Assembly (NCBI RefSeq): GCF_039523615.1
Contig: NZ_BAAAFQ010000004.1
Span: forward strand, 558,001 to 622,000
Source of the DNA: Psychrosphaera haliotis
GTDB taxonomy: Bacteria > Pseudomonadota > Gammaproteobacteria > Enterobacterales > Alteromonadaceae
DNA: 64,000 bases
Direction of reading: 5' to 3'
The notes beneath the pieces are model-generated. The model did not search any database and was not told the DNA's origin. It was given only the letters and a program-made list of their open reading frames with translations. A program made the translations under genes and the position numbers. Of the stretch, positions 43,968-53,437 are shown piece after piece (position 1 is the stretch's first letter; each line of letters begins with the position of its first letter).

Positions 43968-45017
43968 GTGCTTGATATCTATGCGGGTCCTATCGCAAAA
44001 CAAAAACTTCAAGAACAGGGATTTGACCCAGAGCTTTTCTCCACATTTTTAGGTGCTAGCGGCGGTCCTAAATGGTTTAGTCTATACGGTTTAGACAAGT
44101 ATTTATTTGGTGAGTTTTTTAAAGAAAAATCATCCTCGCTCGACCTTATTGGGTCATCTGCCGGAGCCTTTAGAGCATCGTGTTTGGCCCAAGACGATCC
44201 TGTAAGTGCTATCACTGAACTGGCTTATCGCTACGCAGAAACAGACTTTACGTTGGATGCATCACCTCAAGGTGTTACTCGAGCAGCTGAACAACTATTA
44301 ACGCAAATATTGCCTCATGATCATATGCAGCAAGTACTAAACAATGAACGCTTTAAGGTTCATTTTATTACGGCGTTGTGTTCAGGTGCGGTTGCTAAAG
44401 AAAGTAAATTACACCAAGGTGCAGGGTTAACGAAAAGCTTATTTAATAACGCGCTAGGTCGTCAGCGACTAACTCAGCAATATCAACGAGTGGTATTCTC
44501 AACCGCTAACGCGCCGTTAAAATATCAAGAAGCATCGGTATTCTCTACCGAGTATGTAAGTCTAGATGAGCAAAACTTTCATCAAGCCTTATTAGCCAGC
44601 GGCGCAATTCCTATGGTGATGCTCGGTATTAAAGATATTCCTGGAGCACCACTGGGAATGTATCGTGATGGCGGTATTATTGATTACCATTTTGATTTTA
44701 AAGTAGAGTCTGAGGGTTTAACGCTCTATCCGCACTTTAATTCAAAACCTAAAGCGGGTTGGTTTGATAAAAACCTAAAGCGTACGGCAAACGCTCATAA
44801 TTATGACTCTACTGTTATGCTAGTGCCTTCTGATGAGTTTATACACAACTTGCCTTTTAATAAGATCCCAGATAGAACAGATTTTGAAAAGCTTGATACG
44901 TCAACGCGAATTCGTTATTGGCATAAGGTTTTTGAGGAAACAGAAAAGCTTGCTGAAAGCTTTCAAGAAGCAGTTAACCACCCTACAAAGGCGATTATCA
45001 AAGATTTACCTTTCTAA
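43968..45017 (+). CDS. Patatin-like phospholipase
   Basis: Predicted cytoplasmic lipid acyl hydrolase of about 349 residues. Patatin motifs are present: glycine-rich GASGGPKW (oxyanion hole), GSSAGAF (G-x-S-x-G nucleophile) and DGGIIDYH (Asp of the Ser-Asp dyad). The GTG at 43968 is favoured because AAGGA lies 6 bases upstream; an in-frame ATG at 43941 would add nine residues but lacks a ribosome-binding site. No signal peptide. It converges on acpS. Confidence 0.87.
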   Translation: MLDIYAGPIAKQKLQEQGFDPELFSTFLGASGGPKWFSLYGLDKYLFGEFFKEKSSSLDLIGSSAGAFRASCLAQDDPVSAITELAYRYAETDFTLDASPQGVTRAAEQLLTQILPHDHMQQVLNNERFKVHFITALCSGAVAKESKLHQGAGLTKSLFNNALGRQRLTQQYQRVVFSTANAPLKYQEASVFSTEYVSLDEQNFHQALLASGAIPMVMLGIKDIPGAPLGMYRDGGIIDYHFDFKVESEGLTLYPHFNSKPKAGWFDKNLKRTANAHNYDSTVMLVPSDEFIHNLPFNKIPDRTDFEKLDTSTRIRYWHKVFEETEKLAESFQEAVNHPTKAIIKDLPF

Positions 45018-45068
45018 GAACTCCAAACCAAAAAAGTACAAATCAAACAAATAGCAATTTAATAAAAG

Positions 45069-45104
45069 ACTATGCGCTCAATACAACCGTTGAGAGTGCA
45101 TAGT
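45069..45104 (-). terminator. Possible terminator overlapping the acpS stop
   Basis: Minus-strand ACTATGC (45104-45098) pairs with GCATAGT (45075-45069), with inner CTCAA/TTGAG pairing, followed by CTTTTATT. The T-run is broken, so termination is only plausible. It would end the rpoE-to-acpS gene run. Confidence 0.4.
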
Positions 45105-45447
45105 GTTGCTCATCACTTATAGACACCAATACAGACTTAACACCTTTTGCTTCAGCATGCTCTAACGCACTGCCAAGCAATTGCATATGCGGTGCACCAA
45201 GGTCATCGTTACTAATATGAAAGTGATGGAAGGAGATACCGCGACCAATGCCTGTGCCTAGTGCTTTAGCAGCCGCCTCTTTGGCAGCCCAGCGTTTGGC
45301 CAAAAACCGGTCTGGTTGGTTATGTTCTAAAAACACGGCCAACTCACCTTCCGTCAATACCCTTTCAGCTAATCGATTAGACTTAAGCAAAGCATTGCTT
45401 ACTCGAACAATTTCAACAATATCCGTGCCTAAACCTAATACCGACAC
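45070..45447 (-). CDS. acpS: AcpS, holo-[acyl-carrier-protein] synthase
   Basis: Transfers 4'-phosphopantetheine from CoA to acyl carrier protein. The 125 residues match the family: GLGTDIVEIVRV (metal-binding Asp), FLAKRWAAKEAAAKALGTGIG (in part RWAAKEAAAKALGTG) and SISDEQHYALSTVVL. It follows pdxJ by 4 bases, the standard pdxJ-acpS pairing. Confidence 0.96.
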   Translation of the reverse strand: MSVLGLGTDIVEIVRVSNALLKSNRLAERVLTEGELAVFLEHNQPDRFLAKRWAAKEAAAKALGTGIGRGISFHHFHISNDDLGAPHMQLLGSALEHAEAKGVKSVLVSISDEQHYALSTVVLSA

Positions 45448-45451
45448 TTTC

Positions 45452-46189
45452 TTAAATCCCCTGCCTAGCTTCGTTCATTAACGTTTTCATGTCTCGAACG
45501 GCTTTGTCTAAACCTTCAATTGAGGCACGAGCAATAATGGCATGACCAATGTTCAGCTCATAAATTTCTTTAATGGCCGCTATAGGTTTTACATTGTGGT
45601 AGTGGAGCCCGTGCCCTGCGTTTACCACTAAACCTAGGCTCGCAGCAAACTTAACCCCCGCCTCTATTCGAGATAGCTCAGCAAGCTGTTCTGCTTCTGA
45701 TCCTGCATCGGCATAATGGCCAGTATGAATTTCGATAAACGGCGCACCACAATCTACGGCTGCTTGAATTTGCTCTTTATCAGCATCAATAAATAACGAT
45801 ACTTTTGAGCCTATCGCGGCTAATCGGTCACAGGCATCTTTTACTTTTTCAAACTGACCTTTAACGTCTAAACCGCCTTCCGTTGTTAGCTCTTCACGTT
45901 TTTCAGGCACTAAACAAACAAAAGGAGGCTTTACTTCAGAAGCAATATTGATCATTTCTTCCGTTACGGCCATCTCTAGGTTCATTCGCGTTTGTAACGT
46001 ATTTGCTAAAGTATAAACGTCGCGGTCTTTTATGTGTCTGCGATCTTCACGAAGGTGGATAGTGATGCCACTGGCACCTGCATGTTCTGCAACTGCAGCT
46101 GCATGAACAGGATCTGGATAGCTGGTTCCACGGGCGTTTCGCAATGTTGCGATGTGGTCGATATTTACGCCTAAATGAATTTCACTCAT
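45452..46189 (-). CDS. pdxJ: PdxJ, pyridoxine 5'-phosphate synthase
   Basis: Final ring-closing enzyme of DXP-dependent vitamin B6 synthesis, joining 1-deoxyxylulose 5-phosphate and 3-amino-2-oxopropyl phosphate. The 245-residue TIM barrel shows LGVNIDHIATLRNARGTSYP (in part NIDHIATLRNARG), ITIHLREDRRHI, CLVPEKREELTTEGG, EIHTGHYAD and GHGLHYHNV. It lies between recO and acpS in the conserved order. Confidence 0.97.
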   Translation of the reverse strand: MSEIHLGVNIDHIATLRNARGTSYPDPVHAAAVAEHAGASGITIHLREDRRHIKDRDVYTLANTLQTRMNLEMAVTEEMINIASEVKPPFVCLVPEKREELTTEGGLDVKGQFEKVKDACDRLAAIGSKVSLFIDADKEQIQAAVDCGAPFIEIHTGHYADAGSEAEQLAELSRIEAGVKFAASLGLVVNAGHGLHYHNVKPIAAIKEIYELNIGHAIIARASIEGLDKAVRDMKTLMNEARQGI

Positions 46190-46207
46190 GGTTGCTCCAA
46201 TAGTCTG

Positions 46208-47008
46208 CTATTTTCTAAATAATTCTCGGGATTTTAACGGTTTGTCGCCCAAATGCCTATGTAAACATACGCGCAGAATATGCTTTGCGATTTTAAGCTC
46301 TGCTTTTAATTCTTGCAGTCGACCTGCGTCTAGTTGAATAAAGTCCGCTTTTGACAGTTTTATATTCAAATGTTTGTTGATTGCCAAGATGTCTTTGCCC
46401 GATATAGAGCTAGGTTTAGCGGCATCAATCATAAAACCTTGGTCAACATGTAGTTGATAATGAAGAGATTCAACAATAGGTTGTTGCATGCTCAATTCGC
46501 TTTCAAAACTAACACCGTAACCTAACATTTGTAATAAGCTAAATTCAAACTGCCTTAGTATCCATTCTAAATAGAGTCCGTGGTGCGTAACATCAAGGTC
46601 TGACTCATCGATAACAGCCAAGTCTGAAAGGTTTTTTAACGAGTATACGTATAACGGATAAAGCGTTTCATATTCAGCATCAGCAGAACATAACCTGTAA
46701 ATAAGCTCGTTGAGATAAAAACCACAAAAGAGACTTTTGCTTTTTAATGCTGAGAGTTGTTTTGATAGGAGCTGGTTTTGTTCAACAGACTTTAACGTTC
46801 TTAAGCCTGCAGATTTTTTAACTTGGACAACCAATGCACGAAATGGCTGCATTAGCGCGGTTTTTGCTGTGTTTTTTTTACTGCCTTTGTATCCAATAAC
46901 AGAAACACGACCTTCACCGGCCACGAGCATTTCCATTAACAATTGGTTTTCTTTAAAAGGCCGAGTGTGAAGTATAAAAGCAGGTAAGTAGTCCAGTTCC
47001 TTTGCCAT
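46208..47008 (-). CDS. recO: RecO DNA repair protein
   Basis: RecFOR-pathway mediator that anneals single strands and helps load RecA on SSB-coated DNA. The 266 residues have the N-terminal OB-fold features (PAFILHTRPFKENQLLMEML in part, VSVIGYKGSKK) and the helical C-terminal region (LFCGFYLNELIYRL, FEFSLLQMLGYG). Order after era supports the call. Confidence 0.93.
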   Translation of the reverse strand: MAKELDYLPAFILHTRPFKENQLLMEMLVAGEGRVSVIGYKGSKKNTAKTALMQPFRALVVQVKKSAGLRTLKSVEQNQLLSKQLSALKSKSLFCGFYLNELIYRLCSADAEYETLYPLYVYSLKNLSDLAVIDESDLDVTHHGLYLEWILRQFEFSLLQMLGYGVSFESELSMQQPIVESLHYQLHVDQGFMIDAAKPSSISGKDILAINKHLNIKLSKADFIQLDAGRLQELKAELKIAKHILRVCLHRHLGDKPLKSRELFRK

Positions 47009-47055
47009 TACTTAAACCTGCTCTTCATAGATAACGTTATTTTACCAAAAACCTA

Positions 47056-48021
47056 CTAGTCTTCAGAGTAACCTAATGAGCGCAGTGCTCGCTCATCATC
47101 AGCCCAACCACTTTTCACTTTTACCCAAAGCTCTAAATAAACCTTTTCTTCAAGTAAACGTTCCATATCTTGACGGGCGTCACGACCAATTATCTTAAGT
47201 TTTTCGCCTTTCGCGCCAATTACCATTTTCTTTTGGCCTTCTCTTTCTACCAAAATTAATGCATTAATACGCCAAATCTTTTCATCCCACTTAAACTGTT
47301 CAATCTCAACAGTCACAGAATAAGGAAGCTCTTCACCTAAGAAACGCATTAGCTTTTCACGAACGATTTCCGCAGCCATAAAGCGTGAAGAACGGTCCGT
47401 AACGTCATCTTCAGAGAAGAAGAATGGGTTTTCAGGCAAATAATCACGAACCTTTTCTTTAATTGGTTCGATGTTTGTTCCTTTCTCAGCAGAAATAGGA
47501 ATAATTTCTGCAAAGTCATGTAATGCAGCTATTTTTTGTAAAAATGGCATTAATGTTTCTTTGTCTTTTATCTCATCGACTTTGTTTACAAGTAGCATCA
47601 CTGGCTTTTTAGAGCGTTTTATTTTTGATAAAACCATCTCGTCATCTTCGTACCACTTCATTGCTTCAATAACAAACAAGACAACTTCTACATCACCAAG
47701 TGCACTTGACGCAGCTCGGTTCATTAATTTATTAATCGCACGCTTTTCTTCTTTATGAAGACCAGGAGTATCAACGTAGATAACCTGTTCATTGGCTTCA
47801 GTATGAATACCTAAAATACGGTGACGTGTTGTTTGAGGTTTTTTAGAGGTAATACTGATTTTCTGCTCAAGTATGTGGTTCATTAATGTAGATTTACCTA
47901 CATTTGGTCGACCAACAATGGCAACCAGTCCACACTTTTTAGTTTGTGATAAATCAGCGCGGTTATTTAAATTACTTAATAACGCGTCTAATTCCGCTTG
48001 GTTTTGTTCTGATTTACTCAC
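47056..48021 (-). CDS. era: Era, ribosome-assembly GTPase
   Basis: Essential GTPase that binds 16S rRNA 3' end and helps 30S maturation. The 321 residues contain G1 GRPNVGKST, G3 DTPGLH, G4 NKVD, and a C-terminal KH domain with VIGAKGEKLKIIGRDAR. The N-terminal extension of about 20 residues is somewhat longer than in E. coli. It overlaps rnc by 4 bp, the usual rnc-era coupling. Confidence 0.97.
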   Translation of the reverse strand: MSKSEQNQAELDALLSNLNNRADLSQTKKCGLVAIVGRPNVGKSTLMNHILEQKISITSKKPQTTRHRILGIHTEANEQVIYVDTPGLHKEEKRAINKLMNRAASSALGDVEVVLFVIEAMKWYEDDEMVLSKIKRSKKPVMLLVNKVDEIKDKETLMPFLQKIAALHDFAEIIPISAEKGTNIEPIKEKVRDYLPENPFFFSEDDVTDRSSRFMAAEIVREKLMRFLGEELPYSVTVEIEQFKWDEKIWRINALILVEREGQKKMVIGAKGEKLKIIGRDARQDMERLLEEKVYLELWVKVKSGWADDERALRSLGYSED

Positions 48022-48692
48022 TTTTTTATTACCTCTAATGCTTTACGTGCTGCAGATTGTTCTGCTTTGCGACGGCTTGTGCCCGTTGCTTCAAGTTGCT
48101 GGCCATCATCTAATGTGCAACTCACTGTGAATGTTTGGTTATGCGCCTGTCCCGTTGTATTGATAACTTCATAAACGGGTAGTGGGCGTTTTCTCGACTG
48201 CAACCACTCTTGTAGCTGAGTTTTAGGATCCTTTAAGGCGTTACTTGGATCAACGTCAGCCAATCGCTTTTTAACTAACTTTAGAACAAATTCTTTACAT
48301 TGCTCAATGTTTGAATCCAAGTAGACCGAGCCAATAATAGCTTCAATCACATCTTCTAAAATAGAATCACGACGGCAACCGCCACTTTTCATTTCGCCTG
48401 GGCCTAAAAGCAACCACTGGCTTAATTCAAATTCTTTAGCGATAGCTGTTAGAGTTTGACCTTTAACAATCTGCGAACGCATTCGAGTAAGTTCACCTTC
48501 TGTTGCTTTTGGAAACTCAAAGTACAGAGCTTCCGCAACAAACATGCCCAACAACGAATCACCAATGAACTCCAAACGTTCATTGTGCGCACCTTTAAAA
48601 CTACGATGAGTCAGTGCCTGGATTAGCAATGACTCATCAGAAAACTCGTAACCTAATTTTTTTTGTAACTGTTTATAATCTGTTCTTATCAA
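48018..48692 (-). CDS. rnc: RNase III
   Basis: Double-strand-specific endoribonuclease processing rRNA precursors and regulatory RNAs. The 224 residues contain the signature NERLEFIGDSLLGM with catalytic acidic residues, DVIEAIIGSVYLD, and a C-terminal dsRNA-binding domain (DPKTQLQEWLQSR, GTSRRKAEQSAARKAL). It lies between lepB and era as in E. coli. Confidence 0.97.
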   Translation of the reverse strand: MIRTDYKQLQKKLGYEFSDESLLIQALTHRSFKGAHNERLEFIGDSLLGMFVAEALYFEFPKATEGELTRMRSQIVKGQTLTAIAKEFELSQWLLLGPGEMKSGGCRRDSILEDVIEAIIGSVYLDSNIEQCKEFVLKLVKKRLADVDPSNALKDPKTQLQEWLQSRKRPLPVYEVINTTGQAHNQTFTVSCTLDDGQQLEATGTSRRKAEQSAARKALEVIKK

Positions 48693-48712
48693 GTTTTACT
48701 CTTCTTAAACTA

Positions 48713-49633
48713 TTATTGCACTGTACCTAAACGAGAAAATCGAATATCCACAGGGACAAAGTCTGGTAACCAGCTTATTTGGCCATCGTTAAAGACAAAA
48801 CTCATCCATATAAATACAGCCTTACCCACTAGCTGGTCTTCGCTTACAAAGCCCCAGAAACGGCTATCTGTACTGTTGTCTCGATTATCACCCATCATAA
48901 AGTAATAACCTTCAGGTACTATCCATTCACCTTTACGCGTGCCCGGCTGAGAATAAAAACGTTCAGCCATGTCTGGGTATGCAGGGTTGATTAAAATATT
49001 GTGTTCTACTTCACCTAATTGCTCTTTAGCGGTGATCAATGGAATGCCCATTGATTCAAATTCACCTTCCGCTTCTTTACTAAGATTAACTCTAGTTAAT
49101 TTGTCACAATTTGTAGGATTAGTTTTGCAACTTGGTTGAATAAAAAGTTGCTTGTTCTTATAAATAACTCTGTCGCCAGGCGTTCCTACTACACGCTTTA
49201 TGTAATCTAAGCGCTCATCAAGTGGGAACTTAAATACAGCAATATCACCGCGTTCTGGTGCACCGGTTGTGATTAGCTCTTTGCGCCAAACCGGGTCATG
49301 TACGCCGTACGCATATTTTTGTACTAGGATAAAATCACCAACTAACATAGTTGGCATCATTGAGCCTGACGGTATTTGAAACGGTTCAAATAGGAATGAA
49401 CGAAATATAGTAATAAGCGCCAATATAGGGAAAATCGACTGGGCCGTTTCCACTAATACAGGCTGCTCAGCCAACTTATCTAAGTCTGCTGTTGGTATAT
49501 TACCACCAGCTGCAGCTTGCGCATGGGCAACACGTTCTCTTCTAGCTGGCGCCCAAAGTTTTGCATCTAATAACCAAACAAAACCACAGATGAGCGTAAC
49601 AACGACCAAAAATATTGCGAAATACCCTGCCAT
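48713..49633 (-). CDS. lepB: LepB, signal peptidase I
   Basis: Inner-membrane serine peptidase that removes Sec signal peptides. The 306 residues have TM1 at about 4-22, a second hydrophobic segment at about 66-82, the nucleophile motif PSGSMMPTM with Ser91, general-base Lys146 in YIKRVVGTPGDR, and the late MGDNRDNSTDSRFWG box. A small insert (about 150-215) with two Cys (SCKTNPTNC) is like that in enteric LepB. It follows lepA directly. Confidence 0.97.
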   Translation of the reverse strand: MAGYFAIFLVVVTLICGFVWLLDAKLWAPARRERVAHAQAAAGGNIPTADLDKLAEQPVLVETAQSIFPILALITIFRSFLFEPFQIPSGSMMPTMLVGDFILVQKYAYGVHDPVWRKELITTGAPERGDIAVFKFPLDERLDYIKRVVGTPGDRVIYKNKQLFIQPSCKTNPTNCDKLTRVNLSKEAEGEFESMGIPLITAKEQLGEVEHNILINPAYPDMAERFYSQPGTRKGEWIVPEGYYFMMGDNRDNSTDSRFWGFVSEDQLVGKAVFIWMSFVFNDGQISWLPDFVPVDIRFSRLGTVQ

Positions 49634-49666
49634 ACTAATTAATTCCTTAACCTAACCGACTAGTTT

Positions 49667-51457
49667 TTACTTACCAACTTTCAAAATAGCTAAAAAGGCA
49701 TCTTGCGGTAACTCAACATTACCTACTTGCTTCATGCGTTTCTTACCATCTTTCTGTTTCTGAAGTAGTTTTTTCTTACGTGAAATATCGCCACCGTAAC
49801 ACTTCGCGATTACGTTTTTACGCAATTGTTTTACTGTTGTACGAGCAATTACGTGAACACCAATAACAGCCTGTATCGCAATATCAAACATCTGTCTTGG
49901 GATTAGCTCTTTCAGCTTGTCCGCTAACTGACGACCACGAGTTTGTGCAAAGTCACGGTGACAAATCATCGCCAATGCATCCACTCTTTCACCATTAAGT
50001 AAAATGTCTACACGTACCATGTCCGCTTCTTGGAATCTTGTGAAGTTGTAGTCTAGTGATGCAAAACCACGACTGGTAGACTTCAATCTATCAAAAAAGT
50101 CCATTACGACTTCAGCCATTGGTAAGTCATAACTTACAGCAACTTGCTTACCGTGATAGCTCATTGCGGTTTGTGTACCACGCTTGTCTATACACAAAGT
50201 AATAACGTTACCAAGATACTCCTGTGGTACTAAGATATCTGCTTTACAAATTGGTTCCCTAATTTCTGCAATATCATTAAGAGCTGGCAATTCAGATGGG
50301 CTATCAATAGAAACAACTGAGTTATCTTTTTTAAGAATTTCGTAGTTTACGGTTGGTGCTGTTGTGATTAGGTCTAGGTCATATTCACGCTCTAAACGCT
50401 CTTGAATAATTTCCATGTGCAGCATACCTAAGAAACCACAACGGAAACCTAAACCCAATGCCGTTGAACTCTCTGGCTCATAAAATAACGACGCGTCATT
50501 TAGACTTAATTTACCAAGCGCATCACGGAATGACTCATAATCGTCTGAGCTTACTGGGAATACACCTGCATAAACTTGAGGTTTGATTTGTTGGAAGCCT
50601 GGAAGTGGCGCAGTCGCGGCATTAACCGTCGTTGTTAAGGTATCACCAACTGGCGCGCCTAAAATGTCTTTAATACCAGCAATGATAAAGCCTACTTCAC
50701 CAGTGTTTAGGCTACCTGTGTCTGTTTGTTTTGGCGTGAAAATACCAATTTTGTCTATTTGATGAGATTCACCGGTAGACATAACTTTAATTTTATCGCC
50801 TTTTTTCAATGAACCGTGTTTAATACGGACCAAAGATACAACACCTTGATACGGGTCAAACCACGAGTCAATAATCAAAGCTTGAACTGGCCCGTCAACA
50901 TTACCTTCTGGTGGTGGAATATTTTTAACGATGTCTTCTAAAACATCCTCGATACCTAAACCCGTTTTTGCCGAACACTGAACCGCATCAATTGCATCAA
51001 TACCAACGATATCTTCTATTTCTTCTGCAACACGCTCTGGATCAGCTTGAGGTAAATCAATTTTGTTTAATATCGCACGAACTTCTAGGTCCATTTCAAT
51101 GGCGGTATAACAGTTTGCAACGGTTTGAGCTTCAACACCTTGGCCAGCATCAACAACTAACAACGCACCTTCACAAGCTGCCAAAGAGCGTGATACTTCA
51201 TAAGTAAAGTCTACGTGTCCTGGCGTATCAATGAAGTTAAGTTGGTAAACTTCACCATCTTTTGCTGTGTAATTAAGCGTTACACTTTGAGCCTTGATAG
51301 TGATGCCGCGCTCACGCTCAATATCCATTGAGTCAAGAACTTGAGCTTTCATTTCTCGCGTTGTTAAGCCTTCACAGTGCTGAATAAGACGATCCGATAA
51401 TGTTGATTTACCGTGGTCGATATGGGCGATGATACTAAAGTTGCGAATATGCTTCAT
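49667..51457 (-). CDS. lepA: LepA, elongation factor 4
   Basis: Ribosome-associated GTPase linked to translation initiation and back-translocation. The 596 residues show G1 AHIDHGKST, the switch DSMDIERERGITI, G3 DTPGHVDF, G4 NKIDLP, EF-G-like domains and the LepA-specific C-terminal domain (VIAKCYGGDISRKKKLLQKQ, 20 residues). Length is typical. The 228-bp gap to rseC contains no recognised gene. Confidence 0.97.
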   Translation of the reverse strand: MKHIRNFSIIAHIDHGKSTLSDRLIQHCEGLTTREMKAQVLDSMDIERERGITIKAQSVTLNYTAKDGEVYQLNFIDTPGHVDFTYEVSRSLAACEGALLVVDAGQGVEAQTVANCYTAIEMDLEVRAILNKIDLPQADPERVAEEIEDIVGIDAIDAVQCSAKTGLGIEDVLEDIVKNIPPPEGNVDGPVQALIIDSWFDPYQGVVSLVRIKHGSLKKGDKIKVMSTGESHQIDKIGIFTPKQTDTGSLNTGEVGFIIAGIKDILGAPVGDTLTTTVNAATAPLPGFQQIKPQVYAGVFPVSSDDYESFRDALGKLSLNDASLFYEPESSTALGLGFRCGFLGMLHMEIIQERLEREYDLDLITTAPTVNYEILKKDNSVVSIDSPSELPALNDIAEIREPICKADILVPQEYLGNVITLCIDKRGTQTAMSYHGKQVAVSYDLPMAEVVMDFFDRLKSTSRGFASLDYNFTRFQEADMVRVDILLNGERVDALAMICHRDFAQTRGRQLADKLKELIPRQMFDIAIQAVIGVHVIARTTVKQLRKNVIAKCYGGDISRKKKLLQKQKDGKKRMKQVGNVELPQDAFLAILKVGK

Positions 51458-51685
51458 AAATTACTGTATTTTAACCTGTAGCCGTTACGTGCTAACTATT
51501 GTTAGTCACTGAAAATAAGCGAATTAAACTTAACGCTTTACAAAAAAACCTAATGATTACTGCAACTGCAACTCATTTTGTTACAACAGGAATTCCAATT
51601 CAGGTTTTTGCTAAATATAAATATGCGTAAAAAGGGCGCAATTTTACACGTTTATCTTGTTACGCTCCACTGTTTTAGTAGTTAA

Positions 51686-52159
51686 TTAACTATCAACAGG
51701 TTTAACGGGAATGATCTCAGGTCGTATGCTGAGTAATTGCGGAAGATATTTATCAGAAGGTGAAGACGCTAGTTTTTTTCGGGCGACAACAAACCCTAAG
51801 TAACCACCTAAAAACGTGGACAATATTACTAACCCTTCGTTTATTTCCATAAACTCTGTAAGCCAATATTGAGTTACTAAACAAAAAATGAGGGCTGAAA
51901 ATATTGGCATTAAATAAATCCAAAAGGCACCTTGAATTAAGCTTTCTTCTGGAATGCCGATTTCCACTTGGTCGCCAACTTGGGCATTAAGACTATTAGC
52001 AACTTTATTGATGACAGATTTACCAGCAAACGCCTCAGCCACGGCACTTGTGCCGCAGTTACTTTTTGCAGCACAGGTTTTACAGGTAGATTTAACCGCC
52101 GTTTCTACCCAAATTGAATCTTGGTCTTTTTCAACAACAATGCCTAACTCTTTAATCAT
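51686..52159 (-). CDS. rseC: RseC/MucC regulatory membrane protein
   Basis: Integral membrane protein of 157 residues from the sigma-E locus, also linked to SoxR reduction. The N-terminal part has the conserved Cys cluster CKTCAAKSNCGTSAVAEAF (in part), and two transmembrane helices lie at about 77-95 and 103-123. Starts 1 base from the rseB stop. Confidence 0.92.
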   Translation of the reverse strand: MIKELGIVVEKDQDSIWVETAVKSTCKTCAAKSNCGTSAVAEAFAGKSVINKVANSLNAQVGDQVEIGIPEESLIQGAFWIYLMPIFSALIFCLVTQYWLTEFMEINEGLVILSTFLGGYLGFVVARKKLASSPSDKYLPQLLSIRPEIIPVKPVDS

Positions 52160-52160
52160 G

Positions 52161-53306
52161 TTATTTACTTTTTACGCTTTTCGCTATTTTAAACGCAGTT
52201 TCCGTAGGCAACATGCCCACAACTGTTACATCAAAGCCATCGGCGTGAACCATTACAAATGACGTGCCGCCATCTTTTAATACTAAAGGGCTATTAAAGC
52301 TCTCAATTGGGCGTTGCACATATACCGAATACTCAACTAAACCATCACTAAACAAGTAATAGTCTGCAACTTCACGGTTAATAGAGACATGGTGTCTATC
52401 GCTTTTTAATAACTCAAATCCATTTGGTGTATATTCAAGCTGCCAGTTATTTGTTTGTTGATTCATTGCTATTGCCGTATTTGCGACCTGCGGCAATTGA
52501 ATTTCAAACAGTTTATTTATTTCTTCATTCGGCTCTGTTAAATAAGAAAGGTGTGTCATTAGTACTTGCTCTACTACTTCACCCTGTTCATCGATGTACG
52601 CCATTCTTAGAGGTAAACCACTAATGACATCTATCCAAACCCAAAAGTTATAGGCTTCTTTGGTAACAGACTCTACTCTAATTAACTGCGCTGAGCGCCC
52701 CGCAATTTGACTTTTACTAACTAAAACAAACTGGTAACTATCTACTAAATCACCAAAGTCTTTATAAAAGATAGCGGGAATGAAATTTCGAATACTCACT
52801 CCACTAATTGAATATGGTTCTTTATTGGATTCAAAAAACGATAACGTTTGGTTTTTTCTAATGGCCGTTATGCCATTGCCTATGAGCGGTGACACTCGCT
52901 CAATCTCAACTTCAGTGCCATCATCATTAACTTTAAATCCATGCGTCCACTGATAGGACTCCGTCTTTTCACCTTTTAAAGTCACAATTCCAGCTTCAAA
53001 ATTACTTTTGGTGAGTGCTTCTTGCAATTTTTTCAACCAATAAGCGGCATTTATCTTTTCGCCATTTGGGGTAGTAGCCTGTTGAGGTTGAGCTTCAGAT
53101 TGAAGTTGTTGTTCTTTAAGTTGAGGTTGGGCTTTAGACTGTGATTGAGCTTCAGACTGAAGTTGTTGTTCTTTAGACTGAAGTTGTTGTTCTTTAGACT
53201 GAAGTTGTTCACTTTCAGGTGCTACCACTTTAGTGGATGCAGTTGCGGTGGATGCAGCACTCGTGCTGTAAACAAAACAGGTGATCAATAAAAATAAAAT
53301 ACGCAC
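52161..53306 (-). CDS. rseB: RseB/MucB, periplasmic regulator of sigma-E
   Basis: Periplasmic protein that shields RseA from proteolysis until it binds mislocalised lipopolysaccharide or lipids. Signal peptide about 1-18. The MucB/RseB N-terminal domain (about 84-280) includes AAYWLKKLQEAL, NFEAGIVTLKGEKTESYQWTHG (in part) and SPLIGNGITA; the C-terminal domain follows. Unlike typical RseB, residues about 33-76 form a Gln/Glu/Ser-rich repetitive linker encoded by 21-bp repeats. Downstream of a terminator-like hairpin after rseA. Confidence 0.92.
   Translation of the reverse strand: MRILFLLITCFVYSTSAASTATASTKVVAPESEQLQSKEQQLQSKEQQLQSEAQSQSKAQPQLKEQQLQSEAQPQQATTPNGEKINAAYWLKKLQEALTKSNFEAGIVTLKGEKTESYQWTHGFKVNDDGTEVEIERVSPLIGNGITAIRKNQTLSFFESNKEPYSISGVSIRNFIPAIFYKDFGDLVDSYQFVLVSKSQIAGRSAQLIRVESVTKEAYNFWVWIDVISGLPLRMAYIDEQGEVVEQVLMTHLSYLTEPNEEINKLFEIQLPQVANTAIAMNQQTNNWQLEYTPNGFELLKSDRHHVSINREVADYYLFSDGLVEYSVYVQRPIESFNSPLVLKDGGTSFVMVHADGFDVTVVGMLPTETAFKIAKSVKSK
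53079..53210 (-). repeat. Repetitive Gln/Glu-rich coding segment in rseB
   Basis: Tandem, mostly 21-bp units encoding variations of L-Q-S-K-E-Q-Q and L-Q-S-E-A-Q-P, immediately after the signal peptide. The first two or three copies are almost identical at DNA level; later ones have diverged. Confidence 0.85.
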
Positions 53307-53349
53307 TTAATACAATCCTTTAGATTTCTACGAAGACAAACACTAGATA

Positions 53350-53397
53350 CAAAAAAGCCTGCCGATGATATCAAGTTTAATGATAACACCACAGGCT
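53350..53397 (-). terminator. Intrinsic terminator between rseA and rseB
   Basis: On the minus strand AGCCTG (53397-53392) pairs with CAGGCT (53361-53356), with TATCA/TGATA inside the long loop, followed by a T-run at 53356-53351. It may let only part of the rpoE-rseA transcript continue into rseB-rseC. Confidence 0.65.
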
Positions 53398-53437
53398 ATT
53401 CGAGTTTACTCAATTAACGCAATTATTCAGTTATAAA

